Made by a program: the position numbers and the translations under genes
Notes under the pieces: model-generated
The model's database searches: none
Told to the model about the DNA's origin: nothing
Seen by the model: only the letters and a program-made list of their open reading frames with translations
In this document: one piece after another, positions 1 to 6,148 of the stretch
Layout: every line of letters starts with the position of its first letter
How positions within the stretch are numbered: the first letter of the stretch is position 1
Source: Symbiobacteriaceae bacterium
Lineage (GTDB): Bacteria > Bacillota > JAAYKD01 > WRDA01
Assembly: GCA_009779515.1 (NCBI GenBank)
Contig: WREE01000040.1
Coordinates: 1 to 13,553 of the forward strand
DNA length: 13,553 bases
Reading direction: 5' to 3'

Positions 1-318
1 AGTTCGTTGTTACTACAGGCTTCATACTCCGTTTCCACCTACCTGTGAGACCTCCCCGGGTAAGAGCAATAACCTTCACCTCATGCACCTGCCACATCTA
101 CACTGTGGGGTTCGGGCAGTATTGGACTTTGCTCTGTAATGCGAGTTCGTCCGCCCCTGTTGTGCCTAATGTGATTTATATTCGTCAGGTCGAGGTTTTA
201 CCTCCAGCTTCCTTCAGATTCCACATCGCGGTGGACACCCTTGCTTTTGGCTAACAGTTCCTACTGCCAAGTCTGTAGCGGACTTTCACCGCCAAGTTGT
301 CACCCATGCCGAGCACAC
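1..318 (-). mobile_element. Group II intron, 5' part (domain I RNA), probably class C
   Basis: Read on the minus strand, the sequence starts at 318 with GTGTGCTCGGCATGGGTG, a typical bacterial group II intron 5' end (GUGYG). Further conserved domain I blocks follow: GGCGGTGAAAGTCCGCT, then CAAGGGTGTCC, then GGAATCTGAAGGAAGC (around 205-220), then TTACCCGGGGAGGTCT (around 48-63). The intron runs off the left edge, so the reverse transcriptase/maturase gene and the catalytic domain V are not visible. A candidate EBS1, ATGAAG at complement 20-25, can pair with the last six 5' exon bases TTTCAT (complement 319-324) through five Watson-Crick pairs and one G-U. The exon ends in a terminator hairpin, which is the known target of class C introns. 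The class call is inferred from that context; the group II call rests on the sequence. Confidence 0.85.
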
Positions 319-355
319 ATGAAAGAAGCTTCTGTCTGAGTTGAACAGAAGCTTC
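319..355 (-). terminator. Intrinsic terminator hairpin used as intron insertion site
   Basis: GAAGCTTCTGT (325-335) is perfectly complementary to ACAGAAGCTTC (345-355), giving an 11-bp stem with a 9-nt loop. On the minus strand it is followed by TTTCAT and then immediately by the intron 5' end. The hairpin should end transcription of a minus-strand gene lying to its right. The T-run is short because the intron interrupts it. Confidence 0.75.
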
Positions 356-698
356 CAAACAACGCGACTTTAGTAGTCTACTTCGCAGTCCCTTAAAAAG
401 TGTGTCGCCGTCCTCGCCGTCGCCGCCGTTCTTAGAGAAGCGAGGCAGTAAAGAAGGAGAATGTCGAGTGCAGACAGAATAGCAAGACTTGTGACTGTGA
501 CAGGATCAATCCCAAATCAACATCATCAAAACTATGAGTAACGTAGTTTTAGAAGCATCTTCAAATCGACGCACTACTAGCGTTTTGATGGTACAGTGCG
601 AGTAGGAAGGGAGACACTGATGAGAATTTATACGATTAAGGTAACCTCTAAAACCCATAGGTAAAAGAAAAACGAGTTTCATATAAAAAAAGGAAAGC
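356..698. other. Gene-poor degraded stretch
   Basis: No convincing gene is seen here. On the minus strand a reading frame closes with TAA at complement 370-372, about 15 bases before the terminator stem, and ends in residues HFLRDCEVDY. It may be the tail of the gene the terminator served, but upstream it is not recognisable. A GC-rich CGCCGT-repeated patch lies around 405-432. The right part leads into the transposase remnant and holds its purine-rich ribosome binding site (AAAAGGAAAG, around 687-696). Confidence 0.4.
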
Positions 699-971
699 AT
701 GTCGGGTGACAAACTAGAGTGGCTCAACAAGGCTATCAACTGGTCTATTTTTCTCCCCTTGCTGGAAAAAGCAAAACCTGATAGAACCAGAGAAGGCAAA
801 GGCGGTCGACCACCGCTTCCACCCTTAAGGATGTTCAAGATAACCATCCTGCAACAGCTTAATAACACGTCTGATGATGCAACCGAGTTTCTGCTCAGTG
901 ATCGTTTGAGCTGGAAACGCTTTATAGACCTAAGTTTGGCACAGAAGATACATTCACAGCCGATGAAGTAG
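699..971 (+). pseudogene. IS5-family transposase, N-terminal remnant
   Basis: The 90-residue product resembles the N-terminus of IS5-like transposases. It has an INWSIFLPLLEKA segment, then GGRPPLPPLRMFKITILQQL (the usual GRPPYxxxxMFKxLLLQ block), then a D-x-TEF-x-L-x-DRLSWKRFIDLSL block. Full-length members have roughly 300-450 residues with a DDE catalytic core, and none of that core is present. The frame changes near 935: residues after LSL read out of family, while frame 2 stays open to a stop at 1070-1072 with residues I do not recognise. The start fits the preceding AAAGGAAA ribosome binding site. It is most likely a dead insertion sequence fragment. I saw no clear inverted repeats bounding it. 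Confidence 0.65.
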
Positions 972-1097
972 CCACAATTGAAAGACACAACGAAGCAGGG
1001 ACAAGACCATATAGCGAGATGTGGCCAGATAGTCATTTGCGAACCTTAGTTTTACGCAACCGTATCTTATAGCGTCGTATAGTCTAAGAGTAGCCCA

Positions 1098-1126
1098 ATG
1101 ACTACAGCTGCAACCATTGATATAAT
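1098..1126 (+). promoter_or_regulatory. Sigma-A-type promoter for the PIN module
   Basis: A perfect TATAAT -10 element (1121-1126) lies exactly 17 bases after ATGACT (1098-1103), which matches 4 of 6 consensus -35 bases. Transcription would begin near 1133, leaving a short leader before the ribosome binding site GGAGG at 1156-1160. Confidence 0.6.
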
Positions 1127-1167
1127 GCAGTCAACTCAAGCACCTGATGATTTTTGGAGGGACAGTG

Positions 1168-1647
1168 TTGGCTAGAAAGCTAAGAATCTACATTGAAACA
1201 ACTGTGATCAGCCACCTTGATCATCTCGACGCACCTGACAGGATGGCTGATACATGGAAGCTATGGGAGCGGATAGAAGCAGGAGAGTTTGAGGTTTTCA
1301 TTTCCGAAGTTGTCTTACAAGAGATTAGGAACTGCTCGGAGCCAAAAAGGTCAATGCTTGTCGATTGCCTCACACGTATCGATTATACAGAGCTTCAAGA
1401 TACTGACGAGGTTAAGTCGCTGGCTCAGGCTTACATTGACGCTGGTGCTTTTACGGAAAGGCGAAGAGACGACGCTTTACATGTGGCGTTATGCTCTGTG
1501 GCTGGTTGCGATATGGTTGTTTCGTGGAATTTCAGGCATATCGTACGACCTCTGACTATTGCCGGAGTGCGCGACGTCAATACTCGATTGAACTATCTCC
1601 CTGTTGGTATTCACTCGCCACATGATCTTGCTGAAGGAGGTTTGTAG
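1168..1647 (+). CDS. PIN-domain ribonuclease toxin (VapC-like)
   Basis: This is a probable endoribonuclease toxin of a type II toxin-antitoxin pair. PIN family landmarks are RIYIETTVIS near the N-terminus (E10 at the position usually held by Asp), ISEVVLQEI with E47 and E52, DDALHVAL with D102, and VVSWNFRHI near residues 118-125; the acidic residues would bind Mg or Mn. The 159-residue length is normal for PIN toxins. I chose the TTG at 1168 because GGAGG at 1156-1160 lies 7 bases upstream and the protein then begins MARKLRIYIE. The ATG at 1147 lies upstream of that ribosome binding site, and GTG at 1165 is a further alternative. The gene is followed after two bases by its small partner. Family membership is fairly sure; toxicity and RNA target are inferred. 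Confidence 0.8.
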   Translation: MARKLRIYIETTVISHLDHLDAPDRMADTWKLWERIEAGEFEVFISEVVLQEIRNCSEPKRSMLVDCLTRIDYTELQDTDEVKSLAQAYIDAGAFTERRRDDALHVALCSVAGCDMVVSWNFRHIVRPLTIAGVRDVNTRLNYLPVGIHSPHDLAEGGL

Positions 1648-1649
1648 TC

Positions 1650-1847
1650 ATGGAGAAGCCCGTTCTCAGTCCTCAGTTTACAGTCGAGGACATAGGCAAA
1701 CTGCGTGAATGGAACTATGAACGCACAAAGAACATGACGGATGAAGAGCGCAGAGCTGATCTTCGGCATGATGCAGATTTTGTCCGCGAAATGATCGCTA
1801 AAGCCAAACGTAAGAGGCAAGCCGAGGAAGCAAAGACGGTTGTGTAG
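1650..1847 (+). CDS. Putative antitoxin partner of the PIN protein
   Basis: A 65-residue, highly charged protein begins two bases after the PIN gene stop and has a strong AAGGAGG ribosome binding site (1634-1640) inside the toxin gene. It starts MEKPVLSPQFTVEDIGKLRE, then has a Glu/Arg-rich helical region around residues 24-45 and a Lys/Arg/Glu tail. PVLSP..FT.EDI..(I/L)RE.NY is, from memory, the look of small proteins encoded beside this PIN subgroup. I see no classical AbrB, RHH or HTH DNA-binding motif. The antitoxin role rests on size and neighbourhood, not on a recognised domain. The order toxin-then-antitoxin is opposite to the commonest vapBC arrangement. Confidence 0.65.
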   Translation: MEKPVLSPQFTVEDIGKLREWNYERTKNMTDEERRADLRHDADFVREMIAKAKRKRQAEEAKTVV

Positions 1848-1883
1848 ATTTCTTGGAGGTAATAAATCTTCTCTTTTCTGTAA

Positions 1884-1919
1884 GTTCGCAAGGAAGTTCA
1901 AGCGCGTTCCTTGTGGAAC
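1884..1919. repeat. Interrupted hairpin in 3' UTR of PIN module
   Basis: CAAGGAA (1889-1895) pairs with TTCCTTG (1907-1913). An outer GTTC (1884-1887) pairs with GAAC (1916-1919) across a small internal loop. No T-run follows on either strand, so it is probably not a terminator. It could stabilise an mRNA or be part of a structured RNA. Confidence 0.45.
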
Positions 1920-2044
1920 TACACCAGATCTCGGTCAGGATGGGTTTTGCTTCCTTCAACGAAAAACACATTGATGCTGAGGTGCGTGAACTCAGTCGTG
2001 ACCGAACCTCCGGCACCAGTAAACTCTCACAATCAGTTTTCCCT

Positions 2045-2080
2045 AAAAAAACAACCTGCTTTGAGGCAGGTTGTTTTTTT
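2045..2080. terminator. Strong bidirectional intrinsic terminator
   Basis: ACAACCTGC (2051-2059) and GCAGGTTGT (2066-2074) form a 9-bp stem with a 6-nt loop. It is flanked by an A-run (2045-2051) and a T-run (2074-2080), so it works on either strand and the stem can extend through A-T pairs. It should end plus-strand transcripts of the toxin-antitoxin pair and could stop minus-strand transcripts from the right. Confidence 0.85.
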
Positions 2081-2153
2081 AGTGGCGACAGCACTACTTT
2101 GGTCTTTTCCCTAATACCTCCCTTAGAGCAGACCATCCCCCCGGCAATCATTG

Positions 2154-2336
2154 CTAAGTTCTATGGCATACAATAACCTTAACTGCAGGAAAAAAAGTGC
2201 CACTGCCAGAATTTAAATTACCAAGAAAGAAAGACAGGAAACAGGCTGTTAGCGATAACGCAAAAATCAGACGGATATGATGATAGTCGCGTAGTTTCTT
2301 CCTCTCACTGGCATAAGCCTGGGGCATTCGTAACAT
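2154..2336 (-). CDS. Doubtful small membrane protein
   Basis: About 60 codons on the minus strand from an ATG at 2336. The product has a basic N-terminus (ASERKKLRDYHH), one hydrophobic segment (about residues 21-38, LIFALSLTACFLSFFLG) and a short polar tail, which fits a single-pass small membrane protein. No ribosome binding site precedes the ATG, a GTG at 2378 would extend it, and its start lies only a few bases from the start of the opposite-strand gene, leaving no room for two promoters. It may be spurious. I do not recognise it. Confidence 0.2.
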   Translation of the reverse strand: MLRMPQAYASERKKLRDYHHIRLIFALSLTACFLSFFLGNLNSGSGTFFPAVKVIVCHRT

Positions 2337-2344
2337 GAAAGTCG

Positions 2345-3049
2345 GTGATAGCTCTGAATCGGCACTCTTTGGTGTCACGTGGCAAAGCTGCTTTTTCCCT
2401 GATGACCCAGCAGCTTTTTTTACTCGCTCTCCTGGCAGTAGGTGTCTCTTTCCTCAACTACCATAACGACGCTTTGCTCAGCAGTGTCATTGGCAGCACT
2501 ACCTCACGCTGGTGGATTGCCAGTGTGGGGACTGCTGTTCACGAGAGCTCCCACGCCTTGGTAGCTCTGTTGTTTGGCTATAATATTGTCGAGTTTCGCC
2601 CTTTTATCTTTAATCCTGCTTCCCCGGTTTTGGGCTATGTCCACTATAGCTATAATACCAACAATATTGTCCACAAAATTGGACATTTTTTCGTTGGTAT
2701 AGCACCGGTAGTACTCCCTTTGCTGTTGCTGTTTCTGCTCTACCGTTATCTGTTACCCTCTGGCTTAACCCGCCGACCTATACGTTGGCGCAGCATCCTT
2801 CATTGGCGGACTCTTCTCTTTGTTCTACTGGCGCTGCAAATATGCCTACATATGAGATGCAGCCCCGCAGATATGCAAAATATGCTACTAGGTGTACCTT
2901 GGCTCATTCTCCTACTGCTGATCCTGGGTTTGGTTTTACCTCAGGGACAAAACTTCTTGCTGCAAACTACCTTACGCATGACCACCTTATCTCTATCCTT
3001 GGCAGGCATCAGCTACTTGCTGTTGCGCCTGATTACTTGGATATGGTAA
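2345..3049 (+). CDS. M50-like integral membrane metalloprotease homologue
   Basis: A 234-residue, very hydrophobic protein with about five or six predicted membrane segments (around residues 21-38, 57-80, 112-135, 155-170, 183-200, 212-233). Residues 66-70 are HESSH in the context AVHESSHALVALLFG, matching the HExxH zinc-binding motif inside a membrane helix seen in site-2-protease-like families. CSPADMQNM (172-180) offers D176 as a possible third zinc ligand. That suggests cleavage of a membrane substrate, but the fold is inferred from one motif and the topology. The GTG at 2345 has no good ribosome binding site. In-frame TTG 2369, GTG 2372 and ATG 2402 are alternatives; the last would begin MTQQLFLLALL. 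The next gene starts 14 bases after its stop, so it probably leads a four-gene operon. Confidence 0.65.
   Translation: MIALNRHSLVSRGKAAFSLMTQQLFLLALLAVGVSFLNYHNDALLSSVIGSTTSRWWIASVGTAVHESSHALVALLFGYNIVEFRPFIFNPASPVLGYVHYSYNTNNIVHKIGHFFVGIAPVVLPLLLLFLLYRYLLPSGLTRRPIRWRSILHWRTLLFVLLALQICLHMRCSPADMQNMLLGVPWLILLLLILGLVLPQGQNFLLQTTLRMTTLSLSLAGISYLLLRLITWIW
2654..2670 (+). repeat. 17-nt direct repeat, copy 1 (contains palindrome)
   Basis: AATACCAACAATATTGT occurs here inside the membrane protease gene and again at 3066-3082. It contains the perfect 10-bp palindrome ACAATATTGT (2661-2670). Confidence 0.6.
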
Positions 3050-3062
3050 GGAGGCTCAGCCA

Positions 3063-4730
3063 GTGAATACCAACAATATTGTGATCGTCGATGTGGGAAG
3101 TACCACCACCAAAGCGCTACTCTTCCAGTATAAAGAGGAGACTTGGCATTATCGGGAACGGGGGGAGGCTGCCACCACGGTGGAAGCGCCTGACGAAGAT
3201 GTGATGCTTGGGGTATGGCGTGCTCTGCAAACTCTCAGCGATCGCAGTGGTGTCCCTTTGGTAACCGAGGGGCAGCTGATCTGCGATGCTTTCCTGGCCA
3301 CCAGTTCTGCCGGTGGGGGTTTACAGATGGTCGTCTGCGGTAATATTTCCCATGTTACCGGCGAAAGTGCCAAACGAGCCGCTTTAGGTGGTGGCGCCGT
3401 TTTACTGGATCTCTTTACCGTGGATGACGGCAGGCACCACTTCCACCGTCTGGAGAGGTTACGCACCTTACGCCCCGATATGATCCTCCTTTCGGGAGGG
3501 ATTGAAGGAGCACAAAACATCAACTTTATGATCGAGATGTGCGATTTTATCCGGATCGCCAAACCGAAACCGAAGTTTGGTTACCACCACCGCCTCCCTG
3601 TAGTATATGCCGGTGCCAGCCGAGCCATTCCTGTAGTCGAAGAGCTGCTGAGCGAAGATTTCCACCTAAAAGTGGTACCCAATTTGCGCCCCACTATGGA
3701 CGGGGAGAATCTAGCACCTACCCGAGAAGCTATCCATGAGCTCTTCATTGAGCACGTGATGTCTCACGCTCCCGGTTATCATCATCTTCAGGAGTTGGTT
3801 ACTCACCCCCTACTGCCTACCCCCAGCGCAGTGGGCGAGATTCTCACCCGTTATGCCCGCCAGGTTGACAGCAATATATTATGCATCGACATAGGAGGTG
3901 CCACCACAGATATCTTCTCCGTAGTGGAAGGTCGTTATGTCCGCAGTGTTTCCGCTAACCTGGGCATGAGTTACAGTATTGGCAATGTGGTGGCTACTAC
4001 CGGCTTAGAAAATATATTGCATTGGCTCTCCCCTGACTTAAGTTTAACCCAGGTTAAGCGCAGTATTGGTGCTAAGCTCTTTCACCCTATCTCCATACCG
4101 GCAACCACCACCGATTTATTGGTAGAACAGGCTGTGGCTCGAGAGGCGATACGGCTGGCTTTTCAAGATCACCGGGAGCTGGCGACCATCCAGGCACCTC
4201 GCAGCATCTTTGTTTCGGAGTTACTCCTACAGCCTGGTCAAATCCATGTAGATGCTTTTGATATTATCATCGGCTCTGGAGGGGTGCTGTGCAATGCTCC
4301 AGAGCGCCATCAGGCTACCTTAATGCTGCTGGATGCTTTACAGCCTTGCGGGGTAACCAAGCTCTATGTCGATTCCGTCTTTATGTTACCTCACTTGGGA
4401 GTTTTCGCCATGATGGACGAAAGCAGCGCTCTCTCGGCCTTGCGGCAAGACTGTTTAGTTCCCCTGGGTACTGTAATTGCTCCTTGGGGAACTCCCCGTG
4501 GGGGAGCTGTCGCTCTCCGTTTGCAGGGTAGCACTTCCCAGGGTAGCTCTTTTGATATAACTGTCCCTGGCGGTCGAGTGGAAATGATCCCTTTGGCAGC
4601 AGAGGAAAGTGCTAACCTGGAGATCACCCTCTCCGGTGGCGCCACTTGGCACGGGCCTCGCCGTTTTGTGGTAACCGGAGGGGACAGTGGTATCATAATC
4701 GATACCCGAGGACGACCACCGCAAAACTAA
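3063..4730 (+). CDS. GlmL/MutL-family ASKHA ATPase, long form
   Basis: Belongs to the glutamate mutase MutL/GlmL family of actin-like (ASKHA) ATPases, whose characterised context is alongside B12-dependent aminomutases. The phosphate 1 loop is IVDVGSTTTKALLF (8-21). LLSGGIEGAQN (142-152) and VYAGASRA (181-188) are family landmarks. A second nucleotide-binding loop, CIDIGGATTDIFSV (274-287), completes the duplicated fold. At 555 residues it is longer than the ordinary form, which I recall as nearer 460. The extra C-terminus (about 470-555) looks beta-rich and ends HGPRRFVVTGGDSGIIIDTR-like. The GTG start at 3063 is supported by AAGGAGG (3048-3054), 8 bases upstream. No mutase gene lies nearby, so its partner is more likely the adjacent genes. 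Family sure, role here unknown. Confidence 0.88.
   Translation: MNTNNIVIVDVGSTTTKALLFQYKEETWHYRERGEAATTVEAPDEDVMLGVWRALQTLSDRSGVPLVTEGQLICDAFLATSSAGGGLQMVVCGNISHVTGESAKRAALGGGAVLLDLFTVDDGRHHFHRLERLRTLRPDMILLSGGIEGAQNINFMIEMCDFIRIAKPKPKFGYHHRLPVVYAGASRAIPVVEELLSEDFHLKVVPNLRPTMDGENLAPTREAIHELFIEHVMSHAPGYHHLQELVTHPLLPTPSAVGEILTRYARQVDSNILCIDIGGATTDIFSVVEGRYVRSVSANLGMSYSIGNVVATTGLENILHWLSPDLSLTQVKRSIGAKLFHPISIPATTTDLLVEQAVAREAIRLAFQDHRELATIQAPRSIFVSELLLQPGQIHVDAFDIIIGSGGVLCNAPERHQATLMLLDALQPCGVTKLYVDSVFMLPHLGVFAMMDESSALSALRQDCLVPLGTVIAPWGTPRGGAVALRLQGSTSQGSSFDITVPGGRVEMIPLAAEESANLEITLSGGATWHGPRRFVVTGGDSGIIIDTRGRPPQN
3066..3082 (+). repeat. 17-nt direct repeat, copy 2, at start of mutL-like gene
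   Basis: Identical to 2654-2670 and read in the same frame, so both proteins contain NTNNIV. Here it overlaps codons 2-7. The palindrome ACAATATTGT is at 3073-3082. A one-mismatch version, ACAGTATTGT, lies at 4756-4765 before the next gene. It may be an operator or chance. Confidence 0.6.
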
Positions 4731-4789
4731 CCTTCCCCTTTAAGGAGTTAGCTTAACAGTATTGTCTGTAGGCGACTGGAGGTTTATCT

Positions 4790-6148
4790 ATGCAAACCAT
4801 AACCAAGCTCCGCACCCTGCCGGCTCCGGGAACTATTTTAGTTAACCCCGGGGATCTGGTGGCGCCAGGCAGTATCATTGCCAACTTAGAATATGTTCCC
4901 GGCGCTTTACAACGGGTGGAGGTGGCTCGCGCCTTAGGACTGGCAGCACCCTTACTGGCTGATAAAATGCAGCTTAAGGTGGGCGATAGTATTAACAAGG
5001 GCGATATTTTAGCCGCCAGTACCGAGTTCTTTTACACCAAGGAAGTCCCCTCCCCTATTGATGGCTATGTAGCAGTTATTTCCCCCCATCAAGGGTCGGT
5101 GTACCTGCGCAGCCGTGCTCAGCACTCTGAAGACAGCAAACCCATTATTATCAGTGCTACCAAGTTGCAGATCAGCCTGGAGGAATTTTTAGAAGAGTTC
5201 CTACCCATCCGGCAAGAGGTAGCTCGTTCTGGTCAGGGCTTTGCCGGGGATGGGCGCATTGTGGTTATGGCAGGGCAGCGTTTGTTCAAGAGTAAAGAGC
5301 TGTTAGCACCTTATACCTGCCTTATTACCACTATCTCTCTAGAAGAAGGCTATGTAGAAATGATACCTCTCCACGAAATTAACCAGCTTAAAGCCATGAT
5401 TCACGGTGTGGTTACTGCTATTCCGGAGCAGGGGGTATGCCAGATATCCAGCTATGGCTACCGCTACCAAGGAACCGTTGGCTACGGCGATGTCGCCAGT
5501 GGCACCCTGCAGGTTAGCGCAGAGGCGACTCACGACTTGCAAGTACATGATATAACCGCCCATATGGCTGAAAAGATTCTGGTGGCTCCCCAGGGAGCAA
5601 CACTAGCAGCTTTGCAACAAATGGCGGAAGTTGGCATCGCCGGAGTTATGCTGGGACATTTGGACTTTGATGTTCTTGAAGCTTTCAGTAACCAAAACCC
5701 TCTGCGTTACCTGGGGCAGCTAATGCTACTCCCCTTCCCCATAATCCTGTTCCGAGGCTTGGAAGGAGCGATTCCCGCGCCTATCCTGCAGGAGATGATC
5801 AGTCATCAAGGTAGAATGGTGCTGTTAGATGCCAACACCCAAATGCGGGTGGGGGTCTCCCGCCCGGAACTGGTTGTTCCTATCCCGGAGTCTTTTGAAG
5901 CTATGGAGCAGGAGGCCGCTGGGGAACAGCGGCAAGCCATTGCCATCGGTGACCTGGTGACCGTTCAGCGAGAACCATATTATGGACAGCAAGGCTTTGT
6001 CTGGCATATAGGTAGCCACCTACAGGAAACCTCAGCCGGAACGAAGGCTGTCTTGGCGACGCTGCGGCTGCTACCTAGTGAAGAGGAGGTTCATCTGCCT
6101 CTGGTAAACATCACACGTCTTATAAGGGAGGGCAAAGAAGGAGCGTGA
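4790..6148 (+). CDS. Sandwich-barrel plus KOW-like protein, function unknown
   Basis: I cannot name this 452-residue protein. Residues about 10-110 look like two sandwich-barrel (lipoyl-like) halves: PAPGTILVNPGDLVAPGSII (11-30), then VGDSINKGDILA (64-75) and PSPIDGYVAVISPHQGSVYL (87-106), as in RnfC or HlyD-type folds. No biotin or lipoyl lysine motif is obvious. A middle part (205-300) has HGVVTAIPEQG and an EKILVAPQGATLAALQQM helix followed by VGIAGVMLGHLDFD. The C-terminus (386-445) reads IGDLVTVQREPYYGQQGFV ... VHLPLVNITRLI, like a KOW/SH3-type barrel known from NusG and ribosomal proteins. No signal peptide or membrane segment is seen. ATG 4790 has GGAGG upstream. It follows the ATPase gene by 59 bases and overlaps the next gene by 4. 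Domain calls are by eye. Confidence 0.6.
   Translation: MQTITKLRTLPAPGTILVNPGDLVAPGSIIANLEYVPGALQRVEVARALGLAAPLLADKMQLKVGDSINKGDILAASTEFFYTKEVPSPIDGYVAVISPHQGSVYLRSRAQHSEDSKPIIISATKLQISLEEFLEEFLPIRQEVARSGQGFAGDGRIVVMAGQRLFKSKELLAPYTCLITTISLEEGYVEMIPLHEINQLKAMIHGVVTAIPEQGVCQISSYGYRYQGTVGYGDVASGTLQVSAEATHDLQVHDITAHMAEKILVAPQGATLAALQQMAEVGIAGVMLGHLDFDVLEAFSNQNPLRYLGQLMLLPFPIILFRGLEGAIPAPILQEMISHQGRMVLLDANTQMRVGVSRPELVVPIPESFEAMEQEAAGEQRQAIAIGDLVTVQREPYYGQQGFVWHIGSHLQETSAGTKAVLATLRLLPSEEEVHLPLVNITRLIREGKEGA

Larger units (their letters stand above)
1848..2344. other. Long intergenic region with hairpin and terminator
   Basis: Nearly 500 bases separate the toxin-antitoxin pair from the next convincing plus-strand gene. 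Within them are a long interrupted hairpin (1884-1919), a bidirectional terminator (about 2045-2080) and a doubtful minus-strand small reading frame (2154-2336). A weak plus-strand frame starting with TTG at 1853 runs across the terminator and has no recognisable protein features, so I do not call it a gene. Confidence 0.5.

Noticed and set aside
506..1036. Long minus-strand reading frame of 176 codons
   Set aside because: It lies antisense to the transposase remnant and mirrors its codons; no family motif or ribosome binding site.
1798..2151. Minus-strand frame of 117 codons
   Set aside because: It runs through the bidirectional terminator and into the antitoxin gene antisense; looks like chance.
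1853..2176. Plus-strand frame from TTG, 107 codons
   Set aside because: It reads straight through a strong terminator hairpin and has no recognisable motif; the GGAGG overlaps its own start.
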